A stretch of DNA of 64,000 nucleotides from Stenotrophomonas maltophilia (GTDB lineage Bacteria; Pseudomonadota; Gammaproteobacteria; Xanthomonadales; Xanthomonadaceae): assembly GCF_002205165.1 (NCBI RefSeq), contig NZ_NIVS01000043.1, positions 62,001 to 126,000 on the forward strand. Reading direction: 5' to 3'. Made by a program: the position numbers and the translations under genes. Under the pieces are notes generated by a model that worked only from the letters and a program-made list of their open reading frames with translations, was not told the DNA's origin and did not search any database. Shown here in pieces: positions 50,682-60,572 of this stretch (positions are counted from its first letter, which is position 1; each line of letters starts with the position of its first letter).

Positions 50682-52467
50682 CACCCCCCGCAAGCCATCG
50701 TTGAACAAGCTTTCGCTCAAGCGCGAAACCGCCTCCGAACAGCCCAAGCTCGAAGAGCGCCTGCACAAAGTGCTGGCGCAGGCCGGCCTGGGTTCGCGCC
50801 GCGCGCTGGAACAGCGCATCGCCGATGGCCTGGTCAAGGTCAATGGCGAGGTCGCGCAGACCGGCCAGTCGATCAAGAGCGGCGACAAAGTCGAGCTGGA
50901 TGGCCGTGGCTTCGTGGCCACCGCGCTGACCGAAACCTCCCGCGTGCTGGCCTACAACAAGCCGGAAGGCGAAGTGACCACGCGCGAAGATCCCGAAGGT
51001 CGCCCGACCGTGTTCGAAGCGCTGCCTGCCCTGAAGGGCGCGCGCTGGATCGCGATCGGCCGCCTGGACATCAACACCACCGGCCTGCTGCTGGCGACCA
51101 CCGATGGTGAGCTGGCCAACGCGATGATGCATCCCTCCTACGAGGTCGAGCGCGAGTACGTGGTGCGCGTGCGCGCCCCGGAAGGCGAAGAGAAGGTGCC
51201 GGACAGCATCGTCGACCGCCTCGCCCGTGGCGTCGCGCTGGAAGACGGCCCGGCCAAGTTCGACGAGATCGAACGCATCGGCGGCACCGATTCGCACGAC
51301 TGGTTCCGCGTGGTCGTCAAGGAAGGCCGCAACCGCGAAGTGCGCCGCCTGTGGGAATCGCAGGGCTGCCAGGTCAGCCGCCTCAAGCGCACCCGCTACG
51401 GCAAGGTCAGCCTGCCGCGCGAACTGCTGCGCGGCCAGTCGGTCGAACTGCCGGCCAAACAGGTCGAAGCCCTGCGCGCCGAACTGAAGCTGGAAGAAGG
51501 CGCGCCCTCGGCGCTGACCCTGCAGCCGGTGATCGGCCAGCGCCGCGCCGCCAAGACCACCGTGCGCGTCTCGCGCGAGGGTGGCCGTGGCAACGCGTAC
51601 GTCAACGGCCACAACTCGGCCGATGAAGGCCGTGAACTGCGTCGTTTCGACAACGTGCGCGAAGAGCGCGGCCGTGGCCGTGGCGGCAAGGGCGGCGGCT
51701 TCAAGGGTGGCCTGACGGTCAGCGGCGAAGCAGCCGCCAAGCAGTCGCAGCGCCCGTTCAAGGCGCGCCCGGACAAGGGCAACCGTGCGCTGCCGGAAGG
51801 CAACCCGGCCGCGTTCCGCAGCTGGTACGTGCCGGACGGTGTCAGCACCGGCCCGAGCGGCCACCGCAATGCCGGCCCGGGCGCAGCCCGTGGTCCGGGT
51901 GCACGTGGTCCGGGTGCTGGCGCAGGCGCCGGTGGCCAGGGCCGCCCGTACGGCAAGCCGAAGGGTCCCGGTGGCGCAGGCGGCCCGGGGCGCGGCAGCT
52001 ACGGCGGCGGCGCTGAAGGCCGCGGCGGGTATGCCGGCGGTGGCGAAAGCCGCGGCGGCTACGGCGGCCAGGGCCGTCCGGCCGGTCCGGGCGGCGGTGG
52101 CAACCGCGGCGCCCAGGGGGGCCAGGGTCCGTCCCGCCATCCGTACGGCCATCCGGGCAATGCCCCGAGCTTCCCGTCCGATCACGCCAATCCGGGCGCC
52201 AGCCCGTACGGCAGCGCGCGTCCGGCGGGCAATCGCGGTCCTGGTGGCCCGGGTGGCAACCGCGGCCCGGGTGGTCCCGGCGCACGTGGTCCGGGTGGCG
52301 CGAGTGCGCGCGGTCCCGGTGGCAACCGTGGCCCCGGTGGTCCGGGCGGCAACCGGGGTCCGGGTGGCCCGGGTGGTCGCGGTCCCGGCGGTCCGGGCGG
52401 TCGTCCCGGCGGCAGCCGTGGCCCGGGCGGCGGCGGTCACCGTGGTGGCGGCCCGCGCGGCGGCTGA
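50674..52467 (+). CDS. rluB: 23S rRNA pseudouridine synthase RluB with long RGG-like tail
   Basis: The protein has 597 residues, twice the E. coli RluB length. The S4 domain (about 27-85) contains RLHKVLAQAGLGSRRALEQRI. The synthase domain has catalytic Asp132 in IGRLDINTTGLLL and a late GRNREVRRLWESQG motif. It modifies U2605 of 23S rRNA (E. coli numbering). From about residue 300 the tail is basic and Gly-rich (GRGRGGKGGGFKGG) and ends in many GPGG, NRGPGGPGG and RGPGG units. Such a tail probably binds RNA. It ends the scpA operon, with a terminator just after. Confidence 0.92.
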   Translation: MSDTPRKPSLNKLSLKRETASEQPKLEERLHKVLAQAGLGSRRALEQRIADGLVKVNGEVAQTGQSIKSGDKVELDGRGFVATALTETSRVLAYNKPEGEVTTREDPEGRPTVFEALPALKGARWIAIGRLDINTTGLLLATTDGELANAMMHPSYEVEREYVVRVRAPEGEEKVPDSIVDRLARGVALEDGPAKFDEIERIGGTDSHDWFRVVVKEGRNREVRRLWESQGCQVSRLKRTRYGKVSLPRELLRGQSVELPAKQVEALRAELKLEEGAPSALTLQPVIGQRRAAKTTVRVSREGGRGNAYVNGHNSADEGRELRRFDNVREERGRGRGGKGGGFKGGLTVSGEAAAKQSQRPFKARPDKGNRALPEGNPAAFRSWYVPDGVSTGPSGHRNAGPGAARGPGARGPGAGAGAGGQGRPYGKPKGPGGAGGPGRGSYGGGAEGRGGYAGGGESRGGYGGQGRPAGPGGGGNRGAQGGQGPSRHPYGHPGNAPSFPSDHANPGASPYGSARPAGNRGPGGPGGNRGPGGPGARGPGGASARGPGGNRGPGGPGGNRGPGGPGGRGPGGPGGRPGGSRGPGGGGHRGGGPRGG

Positions 52468-52477
52468 TCAGTGACAC

Positions 52478-52508
52478 AAAAAAACCCCGGCCTCGGCCGG
52501 GGTTTTTT
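52478..52508 (+). terminator. terminator of the scpAB-rluB operon
   Basis: AAAAAACCCCGGCC and GGCCGGGGTTTTTT pair around TC, 11 bases after the rluB stop. Confidence 0.92.
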
Positions 52509-52536
52509 GTTGGGTCGGCGCCGGTGGCGATAGCCC

Positions 52537-52971
52537 TCAGCGCCGCTCGATGGTGAACCGCCCCACGCCCACACCCAGATCCCAACCCTTGCCGGTGCCC
52601 GCCAGGGCGAGCGAGATGTCGCCCTTGGTCATGACCTGGGCATTGCTGGATTTGTCCGCACCGGCATGCGCTTCAACGGCTGCATAGGAGCCGATCAGGT
52701 CGTTCACCGAGTAGGTGCCGGAGAACTTGCCCTTGCCGTCGACGATCTTCGATTTGCCCACGGTGAGGCCGCCGCCCTTGGCGGTGATCTTCACCGGGAT
52801 GCGCGCGCCGTTGTCGCATTGGATGGTGCCGGTGCCGGAGGCGGTCTTGTACAGCACCGACCAACCGGCCAGGTTGTAGTGCAGCTCGCAATCGATGTTG
52901 CCGGCGGCCTGTGCGGCCGGGACGACCGAGATACCAGCCAATGCGATCAGTGCCAGGGAAAACGTCTTCAT
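52537..52971 (-). CDS. secreted protein of unknown function
   Basis: The product is a 144-residue precursor with a clear signal peptide (about 1-22, ending PAAQAA). The mature part is beta-rich: IDCELHYNLAGWSVLYKTASGTGTIQC, with a Cys pair, then KITAKGGGLTVGKSK and a C-terminal GTGKGWDLGVGVGRFTIERR. It could form a compact disulfide-bonded periplasmic beta-barrel or an outer-membrane-associated protein. I do not recognise a named family. It is convergent with rluB and stands alone. Confidence 0.72.
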   Translation of the reverse strand: MKTFSLALIALAGISVVPAAQAAGNIDCELHYNLAGWSVLYKTASGTGTIQCDNGARIPVKITAKGGGLTVGKSKIVDGKGKFSGTYSVNDLIGSYAAVEAHAGADKSSNAQVMTKGDISLALAGTGKGWDLGVGVGRFTIERR

Positions 52972-53112
52972 GCGGGTCCGCTCGTACTCAGTGGGAACGA
53001 GGCGAATCTAGCAGCGCGCGCGTGTGGCGCGGATGATGCACTTGGTGCGCATCCGGCATTCGTTCAGCCGGCGCATCCCGGGCAGTGCCGGCCGGCGCTC
53101 GACACTGCCGTT

Positions 53113-53937
53113 TCAGCTGCGATCATCAAGGCTGAAGCTGTCCGCATCGAGCATCGCCGGGAAGCGCGCGCGGTGCGTGGCCAGGGCCGCTGCCGAGATC
53201 GTGGTGGTGACCACCTGCTCGCGTTCGCGTACTTCCACCTGCGGCTGACCCAGAAAATCGATCACCGCACTGTCGCCGGCGTAATGCAGCTCGTTGCCGT
53301 CCACACCGATACGGTTGACCGCCGCCACGTAGCAGAGGTTCTCGATCGCGCGCGCGCGCAGCAGCGTCTTCCAGGCGTAGGCGCGTGCCGAGGGCCAGTT
53401 GGCCACGAAAATCTGCAGATCGAAATCCAGCTGGTCGGCGCGCTCCACGTTGTAGCGGTTGCGGCAGAACACCGGGAAACGCAGGTCATAGCAGACCTGC
53501 GGATTGATCCGCCAGCCCTTCCATTCCACGCACAGGCGCTCGCTGCCGGCGGCATAGCGCTCGTGCTCGCCGCCGTAACGGAACAGGTGGCGCTTGTCGT
53601 AGTACCGCAGCTCGCCATCGGGGGTGGCCCACAACAACCGGTTGTAGACGCCCTCGCCCACCCGCAGTTGCACGCTGCCGGTGACCGCCGCGCCCAGCCG
53701 CACCGCCTGCTCGCGGATCCACGCCACCGTTGGGCCGTCCATGCCCTCGGCCTTGTCGATGGCATCGTTGGAGAAGCCACTGGTGAAGGTTTCCGGCAGG
53801 ATCACCAGATCGGTCTGCCCGGCCAGCGGCGCCAGCAGCGCGCCGTAATGGGCGCGGTTGCCGGCCGGGTCGTGCCAGCGGGTATCGCCCTGGACCAGGG
53901 AAATGCGCAGGTCCTGCAGCTCGGTCACCGTGCTCAT
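53113..53937 (-). CDS. nitrilase-superfamily omega-amidase (YafV/Nit2-like)
   Basis: The protein has 274 residues. The nitrilase catalytic triad is present: E49 (LPETFTSGF), K115 (YYDKRHLF) and C149 ([10 protein letters not shown]). The motifs fit YafV/Nit2 omega-amidases, which hydrolyse alpha-ketoglutaramate and 2-oxosuccinamate. The start overlaps the stop of the aminotransferase gene by one base. Together they fit the glutaminase II route: glutamine-dependent transamination of 4-methylthio-2-oxobutyrate, with the amidase making the reaction irreversible. A longer in-frame start upstream lies inside the aminotransferase gene and is rejected. Confidence 0.9.
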   Translation of the reverse strand: MSTVTELQDLRISLVQGDTRWHDPAGNRAHYGALLAPLAGQTDLVILPETFTSGFSNDAIDKAEGMDGPTVAWIREQAVRLGAAVTGSVQLRVGEGVYNRLLWATPDGELRYYDKRHLFRYGGEHERYAAGSERLCVEWKGWRINPQVCYDLRFPVFCRNRYNVERADQLDFDLQIFVANWPSARAYAWKTLLRARAIENLCYVAAVNRIGVDGNELHYAGDSAVIDFLGQPQVEVREREQVVTTTISAAALATHRARFPAMLDADSFSLDDRS

Positions 53938-55085
53938 CACAGGGCCCGCAGGCGTTCGATCGCCGCGTCCATCGTGGCGTCGTTCTTGGCAAAGCACAGG
54001 CGCACCAGGCGCTGGCCGGCCGGTGCTGTCTCATAGAACGGCGACAGCGGGATCGCGGCCACGCCCTTCTCGATGGTCAACCACTTCACGAACGCGTGGT
54101 CCGGCAGATCGCTGATCGCCGAATAATCCACCAGCTGGAAGTAGCCACCCGGCACCGGCAGCGGCGTCAGGCGCGTGGTCAGCAGCTGCTCGCGGAAGCG
54201 GTCGCGCTTGGCCTGGTAGAACGCGCCCAGTTCCAGATGATGTTCGGGCTCGTCGCGGATCATCGCGGCGAAGCCATACTGCGCCGGGCCGAAGCTGGTG
54301 AAGGTGTTGTACTGGTGCACCTTGCGGAACTCGGCGGTCATCGCCGGCGGCGCGATCGCATAGCCGATCTTCCAGCCGGTGCAGTGGTAGGTCTTGCCGA
54401 AGCTGGAAATCACGAACGCGCGCTCGCGCAGCTCCGGATGGCGCAGCGAGGATTCGTGGCGGCGGCCGTCGTAGATGATGTGCTCGTACACCTCATCGGA
54501 AATCAGATAGATATCCGTACCGCGCAGCACATCGGCCAGCGCCTGCATGTCCTCGGCGCTCAGCATCGCGCCGGACGGGTTGTGCGGCGTGTTGACCATC
54601 AGCAGGCGGGTGCGCGGGGTGATCGCGGCACGCACGCGGTCCCAGTCGACCGCGAAGGTCTGCGGGTCCAGCGGCACGTGCACGGCACGTGCGCCGGCCA
54701 GGTCGATGGCCGGTTCGTAGCAGTCGTAGGCCGGATCGAGCACGATCACTTCCTCGCCCGGGCGGACCACGGCGTGGATGGCGTTGAAGATCGCCTCGGT
54801 GGCGCCACTGGTGACCGTGATTTCGGTATCCGGATCCACCTGGGCGCCGTACAGATCCAGCGACTTCTGCGCGATGGCCTGGCGCAGCGGCGCCACGCCG
54901 GTCATCGGCGGGTACTGGTTGAGCCCGCCCTGCATCGCGGCGATGGTTTCATCGATCAGCCGCTGCGGTGCGGAGAAATCCGGGAACCCCTGCCCCAGGT
55001 TGACCGCGCCGTGTTCGGCGGCGAGCTGGGACATCACGGTGAAGATGGTGGTGCCCACCTTGGGCAGCTTGGTTTGCGGTTGCAT
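53937..55085 (-). CDS. methionine/glutamine-type PLP aminotransferase (YbdL-like)
   Basis: The 382-residue class I aminotransferase has the PLP lysine K231 in [25 protein letters not shown] and [13 protein letters not shown] give the cofactor-contacting Asn, Asp and Tyr. NLGQGFPDF and [15 protein letters not shown] fit the YbdL/KAT subgroup, which transaminates methionine and aromatic 2-oxo acids, often with glutamine. ATG 55085 has no strong ribosome site; the frame is open much further upstream but runs into the divergent ccmA start. It is cotranscribed with the omega-amidase. It is not DapC- or AspC-like in its N-terminus. Confidence 0.9.
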   Translation of the reverse strand: MQPQTKLPKVGTTIFTVMSQLAAEHGAVNLGQGFPDFSAPQRLIDETIAAMQGGLNQYPPMTGVAPLRQAIAQKSLDLYGAQVDPDTEITVTSGATEAIFNAIHAVVRPGEEVIVLDPAYDCYEPAIDLAGARAVHVPLDPQTFAVDWDRVRAAITPRTRLLMVNTPHNPSGAMLSAEDMQALADVLRGTDIYLISDEVYEHIIYDGRRHESSLRHPELRERAFVISSFGKTYHCTGWKIGYAIAPPAMTAEFRKVHQYNTFTSFGPAQYGFAAMIRDEPEHHLELGAFYQAKRDRFREQLLTTRLTPLPVPGGYFQLVDYSAISDLPDHAFVKWLTIEKGVAAIPLSPFYETAPAGQRLVRLCFAKNDATMDAAIERLRAL

Positions 55086-55187
55086 CGGCAGCAGGGAAAG
55101 AACCGGGGGAACTCCCAGTGTACGCAAATCATCCGGCCCGTTCCCCCGATACAATGGCGGCCCATTCCGGTGCAAAGATCCCGCCCC

Positions 55188-55817
55188 TTGAACGCCCCTC
55201 CGTTGCTGGCCGCGCATGGCCTTGGCTTCAGTCGCAACGACGAACCCGTCTTCGGCCCGCTGGACCTGCACGTGGATGCCGGCGAAGCCCTGCTGGTGCA
55301 GGGCGACAACGGCGCCGGCAAGACCACCCTGCTGCGGGTGCTGGCTGGCCTGCTTCGCGCCGGCAGTGGTCAGGTCGAGATCGACGGCAAGCGCGCCGGG
55401 CACAAGGAGCGCGCGAACTATGTGGCCTACCTGAGCCACCTGCCCGCGCTGAAGCCGGACCTGGACACGCTGGAGAACCTGCATTTCCTGTGCGGGCTGC
55501 ACGGCCGCCGCGCCCGCCAGATGCCGGGCAACGCGCTGGCGATCGTCGGTCTTGCAGGCTACGAAGACACCCTGGTGCGGCAACTCTCGGCCGGGCAGAA
55601 GCGGCGCCTGGCGCTGGCCCGCATCTGGCTTTCGCCCGCACCGCTGTGGCTGCTCGATGAGCCCTACGCCAATCTCGATCTGGACGGCATCAACCTGGTG
55701 AACCGCATGATTTCCGCGCACCTGCGCAGCGGCGGCGCCGCCCTGGTCACCACCCACGGCGCGTATGCCGCGCCACCGGTGCGCACGCGCCTGCTCACCC
55801 TGGGAGCAGCGGCATGA
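55188..55817 (+). CDS. ccmA: cytochrome c maturation ATP-binding protein CcmA
   Basis: The protein has 209 residues, matching CcmA. It carries Walker [10 protein letters not shown], signature [16 protein letters not shown] and Walker [11 protein letters not shown]. It powers release of heme-loaded CcmE from CcmC with CcmB. The start is a TTG at 55188; no ATG gives the correct length, and a TACAAT box at 55150-55155 could be the -10 of the operon. It opens an uninterrupted nine-gene ccm operon to 62033. Confidence 0.92.
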   Translation: MNAPPLLAAHGLGFSRNDEPVFGPLDLHVDAGEALLVQGDNGAGKTTLLRVLAGLLRAGSGQVEIDGKRAGHKERANYVAYLSHLPALKPDLDTLENLHFLCGLHGRRARQMPGNALAIVGLAGYEDTLVRQLSAGQKRRLALARIWLSPAPLWLLDEPYANLDLDGINLVNRMISAHLRSGGAALVTTHGAYAAPPVRTRLLTLGAAA

Positions 55818-56509
55818 TCGCGCCGGGTACCGAGCCGGGTCTGTGGCAGACCGCCCGGGCGCTGGTCGCCCGCGACGTGCGCCTGCTCTGGCGCCGCCGC
55901 GGCGATGCGTTGCAGCCGCTGCTGTTCGCGTTGCTGGTGGTGGTGCTGTTCGCCTTGGCACTGGGCCGCGATCCCGAGGCGATGGCACGCGTGGCCGCGG
56001 CGGTGATGTGGCTGGCCGTGCTGCTGGCCGGCCAGCTGGCGCTGGATTCGCTGTTCCGCAGCGATGCCGAAGATGGCTCGCTGGAGCAATGGCTGCTGGC
56101 CCCCGTCCCGCTGGCCTGGCTGGTGCTGGTGCGGGTGCTGGTGCACTGGGTCACCACGGCCCTGCCCTTGATCGTGATGTCGCCGCTGCTGGCCGAAATG
56201 CTGCATCTGCCGCATGACCAGCTGCCGATGTTGCTGGCATCGTTGCTGCTGGGAACGCCGTTGCTGAGCCTGATCGGCGGGGTGGTCGCCGCGCTGACGG
56301 TCGGCATCCGGCGCTCTGGTATTCTCGTGGCGCTGCTGGCCCTGCCGCTGTATGTGCCGGTGCTGGTGTTCGGCGCGGGCAGCGTAGCGGCGGTCGCCCG
56401 TGGCCAGGACCCGTTCGGTGCGTTGCTGATGCTGGGCGCCGGGCTGGTGGTGGCGCTGGTGCTGGCCCCGCTGGCTACGGCCGCGGCGATCCGCATCTCG
56501 CTGAGTTGA
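55814..56509 (+). CDS. ccmB: heme exporter membrane subunit CcmB
   Basis: The protein has 231 residues and six membrane helices. Family features are [24 protein letters not shown] and a later [17 protein letters not shown]. It pairs with CcmA and CcmC to release holo-CcmE. The ATGA overlap with ccmA fixes the start. Confidence 0.94.
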   Translation: MIAPGTEPGLWQTARALVARDVRLLWRRRGDALQPLLFALLVVVLFALALGRDPEAMARVAAAVMWLAVLLAGQLALDSLFRSDAEDGSLEQWLLAPVPLAWLVLVRVLVHWVTTALPLIVMSPLLAEMLHLPHDQLPMLLASLLLGTPLLSLIGGVVAALTVGIRRSGILVALLALPLYVPVLVFGAGSVAAVARGQDPFGALLMLGAGLVVALVLAPLATAAAIRISLS

Positions 56510-56632
56510 GCGGTATGGCGTACTGTCGGTGGCGTGAGCTGTGTTGTGAGCGTCACCTGCCTCCGCGTCATCCGTTGCCGAGCCACTCCACGCCCGTTCC
56601 ATCGTCGCCCTTCGTTGGATAGCCACTGCCGC

Positions 56633-57397
56633 ATGCACCCGATCGTCCGCTGGTTCCACCAACTCGGTTCGCCGCCCACCTTCGACCGCTTCGCCGCGCG
56701 CTGGTCGCGGGTGTTCTACCTGGCGGCGGTGCCGGTGCTGCTGATCGGCATCTGGCAGGCGCTGGCGGTCGTGCCGGCCGACTCCAAGCAGCTGGACAGC
56801 TTCCGCATTCTCTACATTCACGTGCCCAGCGCGTGGATGAGCCTGTTCGTGTTCGCGCTGATGGCGCTGTACGCGGCCATCGCACTGATCTGGCGGATCA
56901 AGACCTGCGAGGTGCTGGCGATGGCCTGCGCCCCGCTCGGCGCCGGCTTCACCCTGATCACCCTGCTCACCGGCAGCATCTGGGGCAAGCCGACCTGGGG
57001 CACCTGGTGGGACTGGGACCCGCGCATGACCACCGAGCTGATCCTGCTGTTCCTGTATCTGGGCGTGATCGGCCTGTACCACGCCATCGAGGACCGTCGC
57101 AGCGCCGCGCGCGCGGCGGGCCTGCTGGCGATCGTCGGGGTGAGTCTGTTGCCGGTGATCCGCTATTCCGTGGAATGGTGGGGCAGCCTGCATCAGGGCC
57201 AGACCATCCGCCTGTTCGGCGAATCCACGCTGGATGCCAGCATGGCGCTGCCGCTGTGGCTGATGGTGATCGGCACCAAATTGTGGTTTGCCGGCTCGCT
57301 GCTGGCCAAGGCCCGCGCCGACAACCTGCTGCGCGAAGCGGGCAAGGCCTGGGTCGCCGCCAGCCCCCGTGCCCCCCTGGAGGACACCCGCCCATGA
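56633..57397 (+). CDS. ccmC: heme handling protein CcmC
   Basis: The protein has 254 residues and six membrane helices. The Trp-rich heme-binding motif [22 protein letters not shown] is present, flanked by His residues in IHVPSAWMS and in HAIEDRR-like loops. It loads heme onto the CcmE histidine. ATG 56633 (MHPIVRWFH) is chosen; the frame is open further upstream to 56534 but adds polar residues. The stop overlaps ccmD by four bases. Confidence 0.94.
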   Translation: MHPIVRWFHQLGSPPTFDRFAARWSRVFYLAAVPVLLIGIWQALAVVPADSKQLDSFRILYIHVPSAWMSLFVFALMALYAAIALIWRIKTCEVLAMACAPLGAGFTLITLLTGSIWGKPTWGTWWDWDPRMTTELILLFLYLGVIGLYHAIEDRRSAARAAGLLAIVGVSLLPVIRYSVEWWGSLHQGQTIRLFGESTLDASMALPLWLMVIGTKLWFAGSLLAKARADNLLREAGKAWVAASPRAPLEDTRP

Positions 57398-57579
57398 CCC
57401 ACCTGCCCTATGTGATCGCCGCCTATGCGGTGTTCGTGCTGGTGCTGGGCAGCGATGCCATCGGCTCCTGGCTGCGCCTGCGCTGGGCGCGCCGCCTGGC
57501 CGCGCGCCGCCAGCAGCGCCAACAGGCGCGCACTGCGGCGGGCAGCGCACCGCCACTGGCGCCGGAGCTGACCCGATGA
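57394..57579 (+). CDS. ccmD: CcmD, small heme exporter subunit
   Basis: The protein has 61 residues with one membrane helix (about 5-27: [21 protein letters not shown]) and a basic cytoplasmic tail. This is the typical CcmD layout. It stabilises the CcmABC-CcmE complex. It overlaps ccmC and ccmE by four bases on each side. Confidence 0.92.
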   Translation: MTHLPYVIAAYAVFVLVLGSDAIGSWLRLRWARRLAARRQQRQQARTAAGSAPPLAPELTR

Positions 57580-58037
57580 ATCCGGTCCGGCGTCGTCGCC
57601 TGCTCTGGGTGATGCTGCTGGTGCTGGCCTCCGGCCTGGCGACCGCGCTGGTCGCGATGGCCCTGCAGCGCAATATCGCCTACCTCTACACGCCCTCCGA
57701 AGTGCTGCGCGGCGATGCCGGCGATCACGCCCGGTTCCGCTTGGGCGGCATGGTGGTCAAAGGCTCGCTGCAGCGCGCGCCGGGCTCGCTGGACGCGCAC
57801 TTCGTGGTCACCGACGGCGATGCCACCCTGCCGGTGGTCACCTCGCGGATCCTGCCGGACCTGTTCGCCGAAGGGACCGCCGTGGTCGCCACGGGGCGCC
57901 TGCAGGACGGCCGCTTCGTCGCCGAGGAAGTCCTGGCCAAACACGACGAGACCTACATGCCCAAGGAAGTGGCCGACAAGATGGGCCAGGCGCATATCAA
58001 ACACGATGTGCCCGTGCCGGCGCCGGAGACGTACTGA
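57576..58037 (+). CDS. ccmE: heme chaperone CcmE
   Basis: The 153-residue membrane-anchored beta-barrel has the heme-binding histidine H123 in [10 protein letters not shown], with Tyr127 following in the H-x-x-x-Y motif. It has one N-terminal membrane helix (about 8-29). It carries heme covalently from CcmC to CcmF. A four-base overlap with ccmD sets the start. Confidence 0.95.
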   Translation: MNPVRRRRLLWVMLLVLASGLATALVAMALQRNIAYLYTPSEVLRGDAGDHARFRLGGMVVKGSLQRAPGSLDAHFVVTDGDATLPVVTSRILPDLFAEGTAVVATGRLQDGRFVAEEVLAKHDETYMPKEVADKMGQAHIKHDVPVPAPETY

Positions 58038-59951
58038 GTGCTGCCGGAACTGGGGCAGATCCTGCTGGTCACCGCGCTGTTGATGGCCGTGCTGCAGACC
58101 GTGCTGCCGCTGTGGGGCGCCCATCGTGGCCGCACCACGTGGATGGCGGTGGCGCGACCGGCGGCGTATGCGCAGCTGGCGCTGCTGCTGGGCGCGTTCG
58201 GCGTGCTGACGGCCGCCTTCGTCACCCAGGATTTCTCGGTGCGCTATGTGGCGGAGAATTCCAACTCGCTGCTGCCACTGGCCTACCGGTACTCGGCGGT
58301 CTGGGGCGCGCATGAAGGCTCGCTGCTGCTGTGGGCGCTGGTGCTGGCACTGTGGTGCGGTGCGGTCGCGCTGTGGTCCAAGCGTCTGCCGGCCGAGGTC
58401 GCCGCGCGCGTGCTCGGGGTGCTCGGCATCATCAGCATCGGCTTCCTCGCCTTCCTGATCTTCACCTCCAATCCGTTCGCGCGGCTGATTCCGGCGCCGC
58501 TGGAAGGGCGCGATCTCAACCCGCTGCTGCAGGACCCCGGGCTGATCATCCACCCGCCGATGCTGTACATCGGCTACGTGGGTTTCTCGGTGCCGTTCGC
58601 ATTCGCGATCGCCGCGCTGCTGGAAGGCCGCGTAGACGCGCGCTGGCTGCGCTGGACCCGGCCGTGGACCAACGTAGCCTGGGGCTTTCTTACCATCGGC
58701 ATCGCACTTGGCAGCTGGTGGGCATATTACGAACTGGGCTGGGGCGGCTGGTGGTTCTGGGATCCGGTCGAGAACGCCAGCTTCATGCCGTGGCTGGCCG
58801 GTGCGGCGCTGATCCATTCCCAGGCGGTCACCGAGAAACGTGGCAGCTTCGCCAGCTGGACGCTGCTGCTGGCGATCGCCGCATTCGCGCTGTCGCTGCT
58901 CGGCACCTTCCTGGTGCGCTCGGGTGTGCTGACCAGCGTGCATTCGTTCGCGGCCGATCCCTCGCGCGGCACCTTCATCCTGATCTTCTTGGCGCTGGTG
59001 ATCGGCGGTGCGCTGCTGCTGTACGCGCTGCGGGCCGGCGCGCTGACCAGTGACGATCCGCGCCGCGGCTTCCTGCCGACCTCGCGCGAGACCCTGCTGC
59101 TGGCCAACAACCTGCTGCTCGCCGCCGCCTGCGGCATGGTGCTGCTCGGCACGCTGTACCCGCTGCTGGCCGATGCGCTGGGCTTGGGCAAGGTCTCGGT
59201 CGGGCCGCCCTACTTCGGTACGCTGTTCGTGGTGTTGATGGCGCCGCTGGTGGCGCTGCTGCCGTTCGGGCCGCTCGTCAACTGGCAGCGCGACCAGGCC
59301 TCGCGGCGGTTGGCGATGCTGGCCCCGTGGGCCGGGCTGGCCGTGCTGCTCGGCGTGGTCGCCTACTTCATGGCGCCGCAGGGCGCGTTGAAGACCGCCG
59401 CCGGCGTGACCGGTGCGGCCTGGGTGGCGTTGGGTACCGGGCGCTTCGTCTGGACCCGCCTGCGCGGCAATGGGAAGTTCACCGCCGAAATGGTCGGCAT
59501 GCTGCTTGCCCACGGTGGCGTGGCCGTGTTCCTGGCCGGCGCGCTGCTCGTGGAGGCCTTGAACGTGCAGCGCGAAGTCGCGCTGGCCCCGGGCCAGTCG
59601 CTCGTGGTGGGCACGTACGAGGTGCGTTTTGAAGGCGTGGACCACCAGCAGGGACCGAACTACGTGGCCGATCGCGGCCACCTGCGCGTGCTCCAGCATG
59701 ACCGCCAGCTGGCCCTGCTGCATCCGGAAAAACGCCTGTACGCCAGTGGCGGGCAGGTGATGACCGAGGCCGGCATCCACGCCCGTCTCAACGGTGATGT
59801 TTACGTGGCACTCGGCGAGTCGCTGGGCAACAATGCATGGGCCGTGCGCGTGCACATCAAACCGTTCGTCCGCTGGATCTGGCTGGGCGCGCTGCTGATG
59901 GCACTGGGTGGCTTCGTCACCGCCGCCGACCGTCGTTTCCGCCGTCCCTAG
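58038..59951 (+). CDS. ccmF: heme lyase subunit CcmF
   Basis: The protein has 637 residues and about 14 membrane helices. The WWD domain is WGGWWFWDPVENASFMPWL, followed by a periplasmic domain near the C-terminus. It ligates heme to CxxCH apocytochromes with CcmH. The start is a GTG directly after the ccmE stop; no better alternative is seen. Confidence 0.95.
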   Translation: MLPELGQILLVTALLMAVLQTVLPLWGAHRGRTTWMAVARPAAYAQLALLLGAFGVLTAAFVTQDFSVRYVAENSNSLLPLAYRYSAVWGAHEGSLLLWALVLALWCGAVALWSKRLPAEVAARVLGVLGIISIGFLAFLIFTSNPFARLIPAPLEGRDLNPLLQDPGLIIHPPMLYIGYVGFSVPFAFAIAALLEGRVDARWLRWTRPWTNVAWGFLTIGIALGSWWAYYELGWGGWWFWDPVENASFMPWLAGAALIHSQAVTEKRGSFASWTLLLAIAAFALSLLGTFLVRSGVLTSVHSFAADPSRGTFILIFLALVIGGALLLYALRAGALTSDDPRRGFLPTSRETLLLANNLLLAAACGMVLLGTLYPLLADALGLGKVSVGPPYFGTLFVVLMAPLVALLPFGPLVNWQRDQASRRLAMLAPWAGLAVLLGVVAYFMAPQGALKTAAGVTGAAWVALGTGRFVWTRLRGNGKFTAEMVGMLLAHGGVAVFLAGALLVEALNVQREVALAPGQSLVVGTYEVRFEGVDHQQGPNYVADRGHLRVLQHDRQLALLHPEKRLYASGGQVMTEAGIHARLNGDVYVALGESLGNNAWAVRVHIKPFVRWIWLGALLMALGGFVTAADRRFRRP

Positions 59952-59960
59952 GAGTTTCTC

Positions 59961-60572
59961 GTGTCCGATCCCCGCCCTGCCTCCCGTCCGCTGCCGCCCG
60001 TGGCCATCGTCATCGGGGTGCTGTTCTTCTTCGGGCTGCTGGGGCTGATGATCTACGGGGTGATGAAATCCGGCGCGCCGGACCGCGACGTGCTGCCGTC
60101 GGCGCTGATCGGCAAGCCGGCACCGGCCTTCGAACTGCCGGTGCTGCATGACCCGCACATCAAGGTCAGCAGTACCGAGCTGCGTGGTGCGCCCTACGTG
60201 CTCAACGTGTGGGGCAGCTGGTGCGCGGCCTGCCGCGAGGAGCATCCGATCCTGACCAGGTTCGCCGAAACCAAACGCGTGCGCGTGATCGGCTACAACT
60301 GGAAGGACGAGCCGGCCGATGCGCTGCGCTGGCTGGAACAGCTGGGCAATCCGTTCGTGCTGGTACTCAGCGACATCGAAGGCCGTACCGCGATCGACTG
60401 GGGCGTCACTGCCGCGCCGGAGACCTTCCTGGTCGACGCCAGTGGCGTGGTGCGCTGGAAGTACAGCGGCGCGCTCAGCCAGCGCGTGATCGATACCCAG
60501 CTGATCCCGGAACTGGAAAAGGTGGAGCGTACCCATGCCAATGCCCAGCCGCCGCTGCCCGCCTCGCCGTAA
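59961..60572 (+). CDS. dsbE: thiol:disulfide interchange protein DsbE/CcmG
   Basis: The protein has 203 residues. One N-terminal membrane anchor (about 13-34) precedes a thioredoxin domain with WCAAC (C88, C91) and GVTAAPETFLVD, the cis-Pro motif. It reduces apocytochrome cysteines before heme attachment. GTG 59961 follows AGGAG. Confidence 0.94.
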   Translation: MSDPRPASRPLPPVAIVIGVLFFFGLLGLMIYGVMKSGAPDRDVLPSALIGKPAPAFELPVLHDPHIKVSSTELRGAPYVLNVWGSWCAACREEHPILTRFAETKRVRVIGYNWKDEPADALRWLEQLGNPFVLVLSDIEGRTAIDWGVTAAPETFLVDASGVVRWKYSGALSQRVIDTQLIPELEKVERTHANAQPPLPASP

